From an uncultured Clostridia bacterium (GTDB taxonomy: Bacteria; Bacillota; Clostridia; Oscillospirales; Acutalibacteraceae), in assembly GCA_945787805.1 (NCBI GenBank), contig CALZID010000009.1:1-64000 (forward strand): a stretch of 64,000 bases of DNA, written 5' to 3'. The position numbers and the translations under genes are program-made. Every line of letters begins with the position of its first letter. Position 1 is the stretch's first letter. The notes under the pieces were generated by a model. The model saw only the letters and a program-made list of their open reading frames with translations. It had not been told where the DNA came from and searched no databases. This document shows, one piece after another, positions 33,663-42,271 of the stretch.

Positions 33663-34691
33663 ATGAAAATATATGTTGCGTTGGCATTTGCCGCTATTTT
33701 AAGTTTTGCAATAGCATTTCTATTGGGTTTTGCAGTAATCCCCATGCTTAGAAAACTCAAATTCGGTCAAACTATTCTTGATATTGGGCCTGCATGGCAT
33801 AAAAGCAAGCAAGGCACCCCGACAATGGGTGGCATTATGTTCATTGTCAGCACAATCGCCTCAGTTATTGTTGTGCTTTTGACAGATTATTTAATGGGCG
33901 GCAATCTTTTTGCAAGTGAGCATATTTTCCCCGACCAGCTTAAAGTAAAATTAGTTGCAGGGCTTATTCTTGCAGTGGGAATCGGTCTTGTGGGCTTTGC
34001 CGACGACTATATTAAGGTTGTAAAAAAGAGAAATTTAGGCTTAACTGAAATTCAAAAGACAATTCCCCAAATCATATTGAGCATTGCTTATCTTATGGCG
34101 CTTTATATGAACGGACTTACATTTATGAAAATTCCGTTTATAGGTGCGGTTGACCTTAAATGGTTTTTCTGGATTTTCGGCATTTGTGTAATATACGGCA
34201 CAGTTAATGCAACAAACTTTACTGACGGTGTTGACGGACTTTGCGCAAGCGTTACATCAATCGGCGCACTCGCTTTCGTCATAGCAGCACTTATGACAAA
34301 ATTCTTCGGTATCAGCATTTTGGCGGCTGCTCTCTTCGGCGGTTGCTGCGGATATCTCATTTGGAATTACTATCCCGCAAAGGTTATGATGGGTGACACA
34401 GGCTCAAATTTCTTGGGTGGTGTAATGGTGGCGTTGGCCTATGCCATTGATTGTCCGTGGATACTTCTTTTCTTCGGTCTTATCTATGTAATCGAAGGAA
34501 TGTCGGATGTGTTGCAAATCGGCTATTTCAAAGCAACACACGGCAAGAGAATTTTCAAAATGGCACCTATTCATCACCATTTTGAAATGAGCGGATGGAA
34601 AGAACGCAAAATTGTAACGGTCTTTTCCGTTGTCAATTTAATAGGATGTGCAGTGGGCATGGCAATTTATTATTTCGGCGTTATAAAATAA
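33663..34691 (+). CDS. mraY: Phospho-N-acetylmuramoyl-pentapeptide transferase
   Basis: This integral membrane enzyme with about ten helices makes lipid I from undecaprenyl phosphate and UDP-MurNAc-pentapeptide. Diagnostic segments are the cytoplasmic KQGTPTMGGIMF (about 49-60), FADDYIK with the catalytic Asp pair, NATNFTDGVDGL, MGDTGSNFLGG and FKMAPIHHHFE. The ATG at 33663 is chosen over an in-frame GTG two codons earlier because AAGGAG is 8 nt before it. At 342 residues it is full length. In most Firmicutes murD comes next; here ftsW does. Confidence 0.97.
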   Translation: MKIYVALAFAAILSFAIAFLLGFAVIPMLRKLKFGQTILDIGPAWHKSKQGTPTMGGIMFIVSTIASVIVVLLTDYLMGGNLFASEHIFPDQLKVKLVAGLILAVGIGLVGFADDYIKVVKKRNLGLTEIQKTIPQIILSIAYLMALYMNGLTFMKIPFIGAVDLKWFFWIFGICVIYGTVNATNFTDGVDGLCASVTSIGALAFVIAALMTKFFGISILAAALFGGCCGYLIWNYYPAKVMMGDTGSNFLGGVMVALAYAIDCPWILLFFGLIYVIEGMSDVLQIGYFKATHGKRIFKMAPIHHHFEMSGWKERKIVTVFSVVNLIGCAVGMAIYYFGVIK

Positions 34692-34727
34692 ACAAATTTA
34701 AACTGTTAAGAAAGGTTGGCGGAAGAA

Positions 34728-35948
34728 ATGGGAACAAAGAGAAAAAAATCGACCCTAAATTCAATACTGGCACAAGGCTCAATGGACATTCCCTTTTTCC
34801 TTTTACTCATTGTGATTGTGTCAATAGGACTCGTTATGCTTTTTTCCGCAAGCTATACTTACAGTTATTATAACCGTGACGGTGACAGCACCTACATTTT
34901 TCGCCGCCAGATAGTGTTTACTGTTTTAGGTCTTGTGGGAATGTATGTTGTATCAAGAATTCGTTACGATTATTTTAAAATAATAGCTTTATTGGGAGTG
35001 GCGGCATCACTGTTTCTTTTGTGCTTGGTACTTGTCCTTCCCGAATACAAACCTGGATTTAAGCGGTGGATTAACTTGGGCTTTACCACATTCCAACCGT
35101 CCGAAGTGGCAAAAATAGGACTTATAATGATACTTGCATTTCTGCTTGATAAAGACTATAAAGCCATAACGGGCAAAATTCCCAGTCAATCGGGTATTGC
35201 CAAAACAATTTATAAATTTACTGACGGAAGAGTCGTGCTTTATAAATCATTTACATCCGTAATTGCTTACGGTGTGCTGATTATTGTGTTTGCAGGTCTT
35301 GTTTATCTTGAAAATCACCTTTCGGGAACAATACTTATGCTTGCCATTGGTTTTGTTATGCTCTTCTTGGGTGAAGTAAAATACAAATGGTTTATTGTGG
35401 CAGGCGGTGTAGTGCTTATTGTGGGAATAATTCTCATAGCAAAACCCGAGCTTCTTGAAAGCTATATGGGTGAGCGTATCACCGCATGGCTCGATAAAGA
35501 CTATGACCCCACGGGCGCCCGTTGGCAGACAAACAATTCGCTTTATGCAATCGGCTCAGGGGGATTTTTAGGTACGGGCTTAGGTCAGTCAAAGCAAAAG
35601 CATCTCTATGTTTCAGAGCCGCAAAATGACTTTATTTTTGCAATTGTCTGCGAAGAATTGGGCTTTATCGGTGCGGCTGCGATAATTATTATTTTCGCAC
35701 TTCTCGTTTACAGGGGAATTTATATAGGACTTCGTGCCAAAGACCGTTTCGGCGGATTGCTCTGTATGGGAATTGCGTTCCAGGTTGGTATTCAGGTTGC
35801 ACTCAACATAGCCGTTGTCAGCGACTTAATTCCCAATACGGGTATTTCACTTCCGTTCTTCTCTGCGGGCGGTACATCAATTTTCATTCTTCTTTGTGAA
35901 ATGGGAATGCTGTTGTCGGTTTCCCGCAGTATGCGTAAAAAGGGGTAA
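34728..35948 (+). CDS. ftsW: Septal peptidoglycan polymerase FtsW (SEDS family)
   Basis: A ten-helix SEDS glycosyltransferase that polymerises lipid II at the septum with the class B PBP. Family signs are the N-terminal MDIPFFLLLIVIVSIGLVMLFSASY, FKRWINLGFTTFQPSE (the QPSE loop), an internal LENHLSGT (catalytic Asp/Glu region), GSGGFLGTGLGQSKQK, DFIFAIVCEELGFIGA and NTGISLPFFSAGGTS. Its place between mraY and murG makes FtsW rather than RodA. The start is uncertain: a TTG at 34716 follows AAAGG, while the ATG at 34728 follows GGCGGAAG at short spacing. Confidence 0.95.
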   Translation: MGTKRKKSTLNSILAQGSMDIPFFLLLIVIVSIGLVMLFSASYTYSYYNRDGDSTYIFRRQIVFTVLGLVGMYVVSRIRYDYFKIIALLGVAASLFLLCLVLVLPEYKPGFKRWINLGFTTFQPSEVAKIGLIMILAFLLDKDYKAITGKIPSQSGIAKTIYKFTDGRVVLYKSFTSVIAYGVLIIVFAGLVYLENHLSGTILMLAIGFVMLFLGEVKYKWFIVAGGVVLIVGIILIAKPELLESYMGERITAWLDKDYDPTGARWQTNNSLYAIGSGGFLGTGLGQSKQKHLYVSEPQNDFIFAIVCEELGFIGAAAIIIIFALLVYRGIYIGLRAKDRFGGLLCMGIAFQVGIQVALNIAVVSDLIPNTGISLPFFSAGGTSIFILLCEMGMLLSVSRSMRKKG

Positions 35949-35954
35949 ATAGAA

Positions 35955-37073
35955 ATGAGAGTAATGTTTGTAGCCGGCGGCACCGGCGGACATATAAATC
36001 CTGCGGTTGCAGTTGCAAAAGAAATGCAAAGACTCGACCCGAATACAGAAGTTCTTTTTGTGGGAACAGAGGGCAGAATGGAAACAAAAATTGTTCCGAA
36101 AGCGGGCTTCGAAATTAAAACCGTCAAAATGAACGGCTTTTCAAGAAGTCTTTCAATTAAAGGCTTGATTGATAACATAAACACGGTGATTCTCACACTT
36201 AAAGCGTCGGGCGAAGCACGAAAAATCATCAAAGATTTTGCACCCGATGTTGTTGTGGGATTTGGCGGATATGTAACAGGTCCCGTCCTTCGGGAAGCGG
36301 CAAAAATGGGCATAAAAACCGCAATTCACGAGCAAAATGCTTTCCCGGGCGTTGCCAACAAAGCGCTCGCAAAAATTGTTGATAAAGTAATGCTCACATC
36401 GGAAGCCGCAGAAAAATATATGACTTGCAAAAATCCCGCAGTTGTAACAGGACTTCCGGTTCGCCGTGAAATTGTAAAAACCGACAGAGCTTTTGCCCGC
36501 GCATCACTCGGCGTAAAAAATGAAGAAATGCTTGTGCTTTCAATGGGCGGTTCTTTGGGGGCTGAAGCAATTAACAATGCGGTTGTAGAAATGCTCACAA
36601 CACTTAAAGACGAAAAAGACATCTGCTTTTTACACGCTACCGGCAGTTACGGTAAATGGGTGGGTGACAAACTCACGGAAAACGGTGTTAAATTCGGCAA
36701 AGGGACAAACATTGAAATCCGTGAATATATAGATAATATGGATATTTGCTTGCCGGCTTGCGACTTGATAATCAGCCGTGCGGGTGCAAGTTCACTCTCT
36801 GAAATTCAAGCACTTTCAAAACCGTCAATTCTTATTCCGTCACCGAATGTTGCAGAAAATCATCAATATCACAATGCGATGACTCTCGCAGAAAACGGCG
36901 GTGCAATTTTAATTGAAGAAAAAGAACTTTCCGAAAAGAAAATTGCAGATATTGTTTTAGACCTTAAAAACAATAAAGATAAACTTAATGAAATCTCTGC
37001 AAAATGCGGTGAAAAAGCAAAGCTTAATGCACTTTCGGAGATTTGCAGAATTATATCTTCGCTTAAAGATTAG
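35955..37073 (+). CDS. murG: UDP-N-acetylglucosamine:lipid I N-acetylglucosaminyltransferase
   Basis: This peripheral membrane GT-B glycosyltransferase converts lipid I to lipid II. Visible signatures are the N-terminal GGTGGHINPAVAVA loop, the FVGTEGRMETKIVP segment, GFGGYVTGPVLREA and IHEQNAFPGVANK. Next comes the second-domain GSLGAEAINNAV and then the UDP-GlcNAc site CDLIISRAGASSLSEI followed by PSPNVAENHQYHNA. At 372 residues it is full length. It starts 6 nt after the ftsW stop, with AGGGG upstream. Confidence 0.97.
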   Translation: MRVMFVAGGTGGHINPAVAVAKEMQRLDPNTEVLFVGTEGRMETKIVPKAGFEIKTVKMNGFSRSLSIKGLIDNINTVILTLKASGEARKIIKDFAPDVVVGFGGYVTGPVLREAAKMGIKTAIHEQNAFPGVANKALAKIVDKVMLTSEAAEKYMTCKNPAVVTGLPVRREIVKTDRAFARASLGVKNEEMLVLSMGGSLGAEAINNAVVEMLTTLKDEKDICFLHATGSYGKWVGDKLTENGVKFGKGTNIEIREYIDNMDICLPACDLIISRAGASSLSEIQALSKPSILIPSPNVAENHQYHNAMTLAENGGAILIEEKELSEKKIADIVLDLKNNKDKLNEISAKCGEKAKLNALSEICRIISSLKD

Positions 37074-37149
37074 TTTTTAACATTTTTCACATTATCCGCA
37101 TAGTATGTGGCACAAGGCTTTTCCTTATACTGTAAAGGGCGTGTGAAAA

Positions 37150-38424
37150 TTGGATAAAATAGTCATAAACGGCTCAAAAAGATTGGACGGAGAAATCTCT
37201 GTTCAAGGAGCCAAAAACAGCGTGTTGCCAATACTCGTCGCAACTCTTTTGACAGACGGAGTTTCGGTGATACATAATTGTCCCGTTATTTCAGATGTGG
37301 ACGCAACAATAAAAATTCTTCGTTATTTAGGGTGCACCGTCACCCGTGAAGGGCACACAATAACAGTGGATTCAAGCAGCGTCAATAAAAATGATGTGCC
37401 CGATGAATTGATGCGTGAAATGCGTTCCTCAATTGTGTTTTTAGGCGGAATTTTAGGCAGAATGGGCAAGGCGGTGCTTTCAACTCCGGGCGGGTGTGAA
37501 ATAGGGCTTCGTCCCATTGATTTACATTTGTCCGCAATGCAGCAGTTTGGTGCAGAGATTTCAACCGAAAACGGCAATATAATCTGCTCGGCAGAGAAAA
37601 ACGGACTCACAGGCACTCGAATAACCTTGTCATTTCCAAGCGTAGGTGCCACCGAGAACATAATTCTTGCGGCAATCTTTGCAAAAGGCACAACAGTGAT
37701 AACAAATGCGGCCCGTGAGCCTGAAATCAGCGACTTAGCCGATTTCTTGAACAGCTGCGGAGCAAAAATTCACGGCGCCGGGGACAGCACCGTCACAATT
37801 GAGGGTGTAAGCAAACTCAATGCCACCGAGCACACGGTAATCCCCGACAGAATTGTGGCTTCCACTTATATGATTGCCGCCGCAGTAACCAACGGAAGAA
37901 TTTGTCTGAAAGACATAATTCCGTCACATATCGGACCGACAATTCAGCCCCTTCGTGAAGCCGGGTGCGACATTGTGGTCAGCGGACGGTGGGTGTGCCT
38001 TAGCGCACCGCCGAGACTTAAAAGAATAAGAATGATAAGAACAATGCCCTATCCGGGTTTTCCCACAGATGTTCAGGCGCAGATGATGGCGCTGACTTCC
38101 GTTGCAGACGGCACAAGCGTTATTGTGGAGAATATCTTTGAAAGCAGATTTAAGCACATCGGCGAGCTTATCCGATTTGGCGCTAAAATCAATGTTGAGG
38201 GTAGGGTGGCAGTGATTGAAGGAATGAGATATCTGAACGGCGCCAATGTCCGTTCAACAGATTTGCGCGGAGGCTCCGCAATGATAATTGCAGGACTCTC
38301 TGCAAGGGGAATAACCGAAATTTCAGATATCCATCATATAGACAGAGGCTATGAAGAGCCTGAAAAAGTGCTTTCAGGCCTTGGAGCAGATATAAAAAGG
38401 GTGAAAGAAGTTGAAAAAGACTAA
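37150..38424 (+). CDS. murA: UDP-N-acetylglucosamine 1-carboxyvinyltransferase
   Basis: It performs the first committed step of peptidoglycan synthesis, enolpyruvyl transfer from PEP to UDP-GlcNAc, and is the fosfomycin target. The start is TTG at 37150. Markers are INGSKRLDGEISVQGAKNS (with the conserved Lys-Asn), LSTPGGCEIGLRPIDLH carrying the catalytic Cys116, PSVGATENII, PDRIVASTYMIAA and PYPGFPTDVQAQ. Cys rather than Asp at the active site predicts fosfomycin sensitivity. At 424 residues it is full length. The 76-nt gap before it has no clear promoter. It overlaps ftsQ by 14 nt. Confidence 0.96.
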   Translation: MDKIVINGSKRLDGEISVQGAKNSVLPILVATLLTDGVSVIHNCPVISDVDATIKILRYLGCTVTREGHTITVDSSSVNKNDVPDELMREMRSSIVFLGGILGRMGKAVLSTPGGCEIGLRPIDLHLSAMQQFGAEISTENGNIICSAEKNGLTGTRITLSFPSVGATENIILAAIFAKGTTVITNAAREPEISDLADFLNSCGAKIHGAGDSTVTIEGVSKLNATEHTVIPDRIVASTYMIAAAVTNGRICLKDIIPSHIGPTIQPLREAGCDIVVSGRWVCLSAPPRLKRIRMIRTMPYPGFPTDVQAQMMALTSVADGTSVIVENIFESRFKHIGELIRFGAKINVEGRVAVIEGMRYLNGANVRSTDLRGGSAMIIAGLSARGITEISDIHHIDRGYEEPEKVLSGLGADIKRVKEVEKD

Positions 38425-39328
38425 CAGCCAAAGCACAACCCGAAACAGTCAGATGTCGGGAGATGAGCGAATAATCAACCGAACAACCCAAAGAAGAAAG
38501 AAAAACCGACGCAAAAAGCTGATTCTTCGAGGGTGCTTGGGTATAGCCTTTCTTCTGATAGGCGTTATTCTTGTGTTGACTATGTTTTTTAATATCAGTG
38601 AAATAACCGTGACCGGAGATACTGTTTACGCCGCCGAAGAGATATCAAATGCCAGCGGCGTGAATATTGGCGACAATCTCATTTTTGTTTCAAAAAAGAA
38701 AATTGATGAGAAAATAACAAGCGAATTACCCTATGTGGGCAGCGTTAAAGTTAAAAGGCGCTTGCCGACGGGGCTTGAGCTTCAGGTTACAAAGACCGAA
38801 GCGGTATATGCGGTGGCGCAGGACGGATATTTTACCTTGCTGAACGAGAAAGGAAAGGTTCTTGAAGCAAATACAGAGTTTATTGCAGAAAATATAACCT
38901 TGGTAAACTTAGGCAATATTATTTCTGCAACGGTGGGCAAAAATATAGAGCTTGAAACAGAAAAGGTTTTAGATAAACTGATAAAAATTCAAGAAGAATG
39001 TAATAATTGCGGATTAACCGACATCACAGCCGTTGATTTGTCAGATATTTACAACATAAAGCTCACTTATCAGGGCAGAATAATTCTTGAGCTTGGCGAT
39101 ACGGATAAATCCGGACTTTCAAAAAAATTGGCATTGGGTCAGGCGGCGATAGAACATCAAAACGCAGAAAATGAGTTTTATCGCGGCACAATTAACCTGA
39201 CGGTTGACGGCAAAGGCTTCTGGGCAGAAGAAACTTCAACTACCGAAACCACAACCGTTCCCGAGACTTCCGTAGAAGAATCAACTACCGAATCGGCAGC
39301 GGAATCGACCACAAAAACTGCGGCATAA
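38411..39328 (+). CDS. ftsQ: Cell division protein FtsQ/DivIB
   Basis: A bitopic divisome protein with a basic cytoplasmic N-terminus (1-35), one membrane helix (about 38-58), a POTRA domain starting FNISEITVTGDTVYAAEEI, and the beta domain to about 270. It ends with a Thr/Ser/Glu-rich tail of about 35 residues. It recruits and regulates FtsL and the septal synthase. The TTG start at 38411 lies inside murA, with a GGGTGAAAG site before it; the first ATG (38453) lacks a binding site. Overlap with murA suggests coupled translation. Thr-rich tails of this kind are seen in surface proteins of related gut Clostridia. Confidence 0.9.
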   Translation: MKKTNSQSTTRNSQMSGDERIINRTTQRRKKNRRKKLILRGCLGIAFLLIGVILVLTMFFNISEITVTGDTVYAAEEISNASGVNIGDNLIFVSKKKIDEKITSELPYVGSVKVKRRLPTGLELQVTKTEAVYAVAQDGYFTLLNEKGKVLEANTEFIAENITLVNLGNIISATVGKNIELETEKVLDKLIKIQEECNNCGLTDITAVDLSDIYNIKLTYQGRIILELGDTDKSGLSKKLALGQAAIEHQNAENEFYRGTINLTVDGKGFWAEETSTTETTTVPETSVEESTTESAAESTTKTAA

Positions 39329-39330
39329 GG

Positions 39331-39390
39331 CAAAAAAGCCATAAAATTTATAAAAAAGCCATAAATTTGTAAAAAAATCTATAAATTATG
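39331..39390. repeat. Three tandem 20-bp A-tract repeats upstream of the ftsZ promoter
   Basis: Three imperfect 20-nt units (39331-39350, 39351-39370, 39371-39390) share the pattern aAAAAAagcc/tctATAAAttt. Each starts with an A6-7 tract, so the tracts recur every 20 bp, about two helical turns. The array ends 2 bp before the -35 of the ftsZ promoter. Confidence 0.7.
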
Positions 39391-39392
39391 TA

Positions 39393-39421
39393 TTGCATTT
39401 ATTTTTTCAAAGTGTTAAAAT
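39393..39421 (+). promoter_or_regulatory. Sigma-A promoter of ftsZ
   Basis: TTGCAT (39393-39398) and TAAAAT (39416-39421) are spaced by 17 bp, about 60 bp before the ftsZ start. Confidence 0.8.
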
Positions 39422-39482
39422 AAACTGTAATTATATAATCCAATAGGTGTGAAATTTTCTTATACATAGGAGGATGTTAAAA

Positions 39483-40556
39483 ATGGCATTCGAAATTGAT
39501 AATCGTTATGAAGACATTACAAACATTAAAGTAATCGGTGTCGGCGGCGGCGGCGGAAACGCAATTAACCGTATGGCAAAGACAGGCATCAACGGCGTTG
39601 AGCTTATTGCAATCAACACTGATAAACATGTTCTTGGTTTTTCACAAGCAACACAGAAAATCCAAATCGGTGAAAAAGTTACTTCAGGTCAGGGCGCAGG
39701 CGCTAAACCTGAAATCGGTCAGAAAGCAGCAGAAGAAAGCCGTGACGCTATTATCGAAGCTCTTTCAGGCACACATATGGTATTCGTTACCGCAGGTATG
39801 GGCGGCGGAACAGGTACAGGTGCTGCTCCGATTATCGCTGAAATCGCAAAAGAAAAAGGCATTCTTACAGTCGGTATCGTTACAAAGCCTTTCGCATTTG
39901 AAGGCAGTCGCCGTATGAAACAGGCAGAAGCAGGTATCGCTGAACTTGCACAGCATGTTGACTCTCTTATCGTTATTCCTAACGAAAGACTTAAATATCT
40001 TCCGGACCAGAAGCTCACATTTGCAAACGCTTTCGCAATTGCCGATGATGTTCTTCGTCAGGGTGTAAACTCAGTTACAGAGCTTATCACAATGCCGCAG
40101 TTCATTAACCTTGACTTTGCCGATGTTACAGCAGTTATGAAAGACGCTGGTCACGCTCATATGGGTATCGGCCGTGCAAGCGGTAAAGATAAGGCAGAGC
40201 AAGCAGCACACGATGCTATTTCAAGTCCGCTTCTTGAAACAACAATCACAGGTGCAAAGGGTGTTATTATCAGCATCACAGCATCTCCCGACATCACTCT
40301 CGAAGATGTTGACACAGCGGCAGGCATTATCCGTGCAGAAGCAGATGAAGATGCAAACATCATCTTCGGTGTTGCTTTCGACGATAAGCTTGACGATGAA
40401 ATGATTGTTACTGTCATCGCAACAGGCTTCGGTCTTGACTCAAACGGAATGGCAAAGAAACCAATGTCATCTTATGATATCAGCTCAAACAGCAACTTCG
40501 GTGCAGATGACGACAATATGGATGATATTCTTGACCTTTTCAAAGGCAGAAGATAA
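39483..40556 (+). CDS. ftsZ: Cell division GTPase FtsZ
   Basis: This tubulin homologue assembles the cytokinetic ring. Landmarks are the N-terminal [17 protein letters not shown], the T3/T4 loops, the GTP signature [23 protein letters not shown], the T7 loop [11 protein letters not shown] and the FGVAFDD strand. The C-terminal linker is short and ends in [12 protein letters not shown], which resembles the conserved tail that binds membrane tethers. ATG 39483 is taken as the start because AGGAGG is 9 nt before it; an ATG at 39474 directly abuts that site. ftsA is absent upstream, so another tether must act. It has its own promoter and terminator. Confidence 0.98.
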   Translation: MAFEIDNRYEDITNIKVIGVGGGGGNAINRMAKTGINGVELIAINTDKHVLGFSQATQKIQIGEKVTSGQGAGAKPEIGQKAAEESRDAIIEALSGTHMVFVTAGMGGGTGTGAAPIIAEIAKEKGILTVGIVTKPFAFEGSRRMKQAEAGIAELAQHVDSLIVIPNERLKYLPDQKLTFANAFAIADDVLRQGVNSVTELITMPQFINLDFADVTAVMKDAGHAHMGIGRASGKDKAEQAAHDAISSPLLETTITGAKGVIISITASPDITLEDVDTAAGIIRAEADEDANIIFGVAFDDKLDDEMIVTVIATGFGLDSNGMAKKPMSSYDISSNSNFGADDDNMDDILDLFKGRR

Positions 40557-40573
40557 TCTGAACAAATAATTAA

Positions 40574-40606
40574 CCCCGTAGATTTATTTCTACGGGGCAT
40601 TTTTTT
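40574..40606 (+). terminator. Intrinsic terminator after ftsZ
   Basis: A perfect 9-bp stem (CCCCGTAGA / TCTACGGGG) with a 6-nt loop is followed by CATTTTTTT. Confidence 0.92.
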
Positions 40607-40612
40607 ATCAAA

Positions 40613-40828
40613 TTACAGTGAAAAATCTTCTGCATTATATTCTTGCAGCTCAATCGGTCTTCTCGGTTGCCTTTTCAAAACATCATATATAAATTTCCTA
40701 CAAGAAAAATCCTTTTCAACCACGCCTTTTTTCTTGCAAAGCACGGTTTCACCGTCGGGGGCGGGCTTTCCTAATGCACAATATGAGCATGACGGGGAAA
40801 TATCTTTTTTGTTAAGCAGCTTTCTCAT
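40613..40828 (-). CDS. Small four-cysteine protein, possible zinc ribbon
   Basis: A 71-residue protein that I cannot name. It carries CSYCALG (a CX2C pair), then a single Cys in TVLCKKKG and another in FSCRKF, a spacing compatible with a small metal site. The C-terminus is basic and then acidic. The chosen ATG at 40828 follows a modest GGTGA site; a longer frame to 40879 would run into ylbJ. It starts 19 nt after ylbJ on the same strand, so the two are likely an operon, and this links it to the sporulation-type gene. Function unknown. Confidence 0.72.
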   Translation of the reverse strand: MRKLLNKKDISPSCSYCALGKPAPDGETVLCKKKGVVEKDFSCRKFIYDVLKRQPRRPIELQEYNAEDFSL

Positions 40829-40847
40829 TTTTATCACCAAGGCTATT

Positions 40848-41900
40848 TTAACACACTTTTCTTTTACTATCAATATCAAAAATCATTATTATACACATTG
40901 AGATTATAGCTAAAAAAGCGGGCAGAGAAACTGAAAAGGGCACAACATTTGTAACATTCTGCAAGCTTGTTTCAATATCAACGGGAAAAACCGTAAGCAA
41001 TAAATAGCAAATCACCGCCGAAAGTGCTCCGTTAATAACGCGGCCCGTGAAAAAACGAATATATTTTAATTCGGTTGCACGAATATATGAATACACCTGA
41101 CAATGCACACAAAATCCGCCGAACCCTATGATAGCGGTAATAACGGGAATGGGCATTTTTTCTGCTGTTTGTGAGCAGCCCTTTGTAACCTCAAGAACCG
41201 AAACCAAAGCGGTATATACGCTTTCGCTGAATTTCATTTGTTTAATGCACTCCGTCAACGCACTAAAAAGAATAACCCATGCGCAAATGCCCAAAATTGC
41301 ATTGACATTGTCCGTCACAGACGAAGACAATGCCAAAAGCGGACTCTGCTTATAGCTTTTATGATTTGTGCGGCTTTCTGCGCTGTCGCTGAAAAACCTT
41401 GAAATAATACCGAGAATAACAGATGAAAGGCAGAGAGAAGCGAACATTATAACTCCCGCTTTGCTGCTGCCGAGCATACCCACCCCAACGGCGGTTATTA
41501 TAAATGCAGGTCCGCCGTTCACGCAAAACATACATAGCCGCCGTGCCTCATTTCTGCTGATTCTTCCGTTTTCATAGAGTGTTGCAGTCATTTTTGCCCC
41601 TACGGGAAAACCCCCGATAAGTCCCATAATTATAACTGCAACTGCGCAGTCGGGTTGCTTAAACAAAAATCTTGTTATGGGTGCCAATGCTTTGTATATC
41701 GGCGCAAGTACATCCGATTTAATTATGTATGACGACAAAACCATAAAAGGAAAAAGCGACGGCAAAATGGTATAAAAGCAGATTTTAAGCCCCTTTGTGA
41801 TGCCGTCGGTTACGGCGTAGGGCATTAAAAACAGTAAATAGCAGCTTATGAAAATGCCTGTAATTGACAATACATTTTTTCTTGAAATCAGTTTAAACAT
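40848..41900 (-). CDS. ylbJ: YlbJ-type sporulation membrane protein (nucleoside-recognition/Gate domain)
   Basis: This 350-residue polytopic protein has about eight to nine membrane segments. Family traits are LKICFYTILPSLFPFMVLSSYI near the N-terminus, IMGLIGGFPVGAKMTATLYENGRISRNEARRL (shown as two blocks, IMGLIGGFPVGAKM and YENGRISRNEARRL), FCVNGGPAFIITAVG and the C-terminal GFGGFCVHCQVYSY. In B. subtilis YlbJ is a sigma-E product needed for spore cortex or heat resistance; the transport role is not settled. The ATG at 41900 follows GGGATG at about 9 nt. It is divergent from yqfC and shares a palindromic promoter region with it. Confidence 0.85.
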   Translation of the reverse strand: MFKLISRKNVLSITGIFISCYLLFLMPYAVTDGITKGLKICFYTILPSLFPFMVLSSYIIKSDVLAPIYKALAPITRFLFKQPDCAVAVIIMGLIGGFPVGAKMTATLYENGRISRNEARRLCMFCVNGGPAFIITAVGVGMLGSSKAGVIMFASLCLSSVILGIISRFFSDSAESRTNHKSYKQSPLLALSSSVTDNVNAILGICAWVILFSALTECIKQMKFSESVYTALVSVLEVTKGCSQTAEKMPIPVITAIIGFGGFCVHCQVYSYIRATELKYIRFFTGRVINGALSAVICYLLLTVFPVDIETSLQNVTNVVPFSVSLPAFLAIISMCIIMIFDIDSKRKVC

Positions 41901-41944
41901 TATCTCACATCCCAATATAATATATTGAATTTGAAAAGGTTTAA

Positions 41945-41979
41945 TGAATTATTTTCACCCGATTTCATATAATTGTATG
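41945..41979. promoter_or_regulatory. Divergent sporulation-type promoter region between ylbJ and yqfC
   Basis: On the plus strand TGAATTA (41945-41951) and CATATAAT (41966-41973) are spaced by 14 bp and resemble a sigma-E promoter. On the minus strand the overlapping octamer CATACAAT (41972-41979) matches the sigma-E -10 consensus, but its -35 is poor. Together the two make the palindrome CATATAATTGTATG. TATAAT within it could also serve sigma-A. Confidence 0.5.
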
Positions 41980-41996
41980 AATCGAGGTGCATTTTT

Positions 41997-42263
41997 TTGT
42001 CGCAGAGAAAGAAACCAAAAGAAAAAAAGCATTTGCCCTTGCCCGAGCTGTTGTCCGATGAGCCTAAGCTTGAAACCTTAGGTAACCGTGAAATTATTGT
42101 GGAAGGGTGCAAGGGTATTGCCGAATACAGTGAAAATCTCATAAAGCTCAGCACGGGAACGCTGGTAATCGGCTTTACGGGTACTGAAATGCTCATACAA
42201 TCCTTTGATAACGGTGTGGCGGTAATCAAAGGCATAATTACAGAAATAACTTTTGTTACATAG
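41997..42263 (+). CDS. yqfC: YqfC-like sporulation-associated protein
   Basis: An 88-residue soluble protein. The start is set to TTG at 41997 because GAGGTG lies 7 nt before it and the sequence then begins MSQRKKPKEKK, as in the family; earlier in-frame codons lack a binding site and fall in the promoter. Recognisable parts are the LGNREIIVEGCKGIAEYSE and LIKLSTGTLVIGFTG strands. The sheet-rich fold is shared by the YqfC/YabP group, which acts in spore coat or cortex formation. It is followed by yqfD after 8 nt, the conserved order. A sporulation role is known for relatives only. Confidence 0.85.
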   Translation: MSQRKKPKEKKHLPLPELLSDEPKLETLGNREIIVEGCKGIAEYSENLIKLSTGTLVIGFTGTEMLIQSFDNGVAVIKGIITEITFVT

Positions 42264-42271
42264 GTGAAAAT

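Noticed and set aside
34692..34727. Possible murD remnant between mraY and ftsW
   Set aside because: Only 36 nt separate the genes and they hold a ribosome binding site and no ligase-like coding.
35792..36313. 173-codon minus-strand frame across ftsW and murG
   Set aside because: It spans the junction of two clearly coding genes on the other strand and shows no domain.
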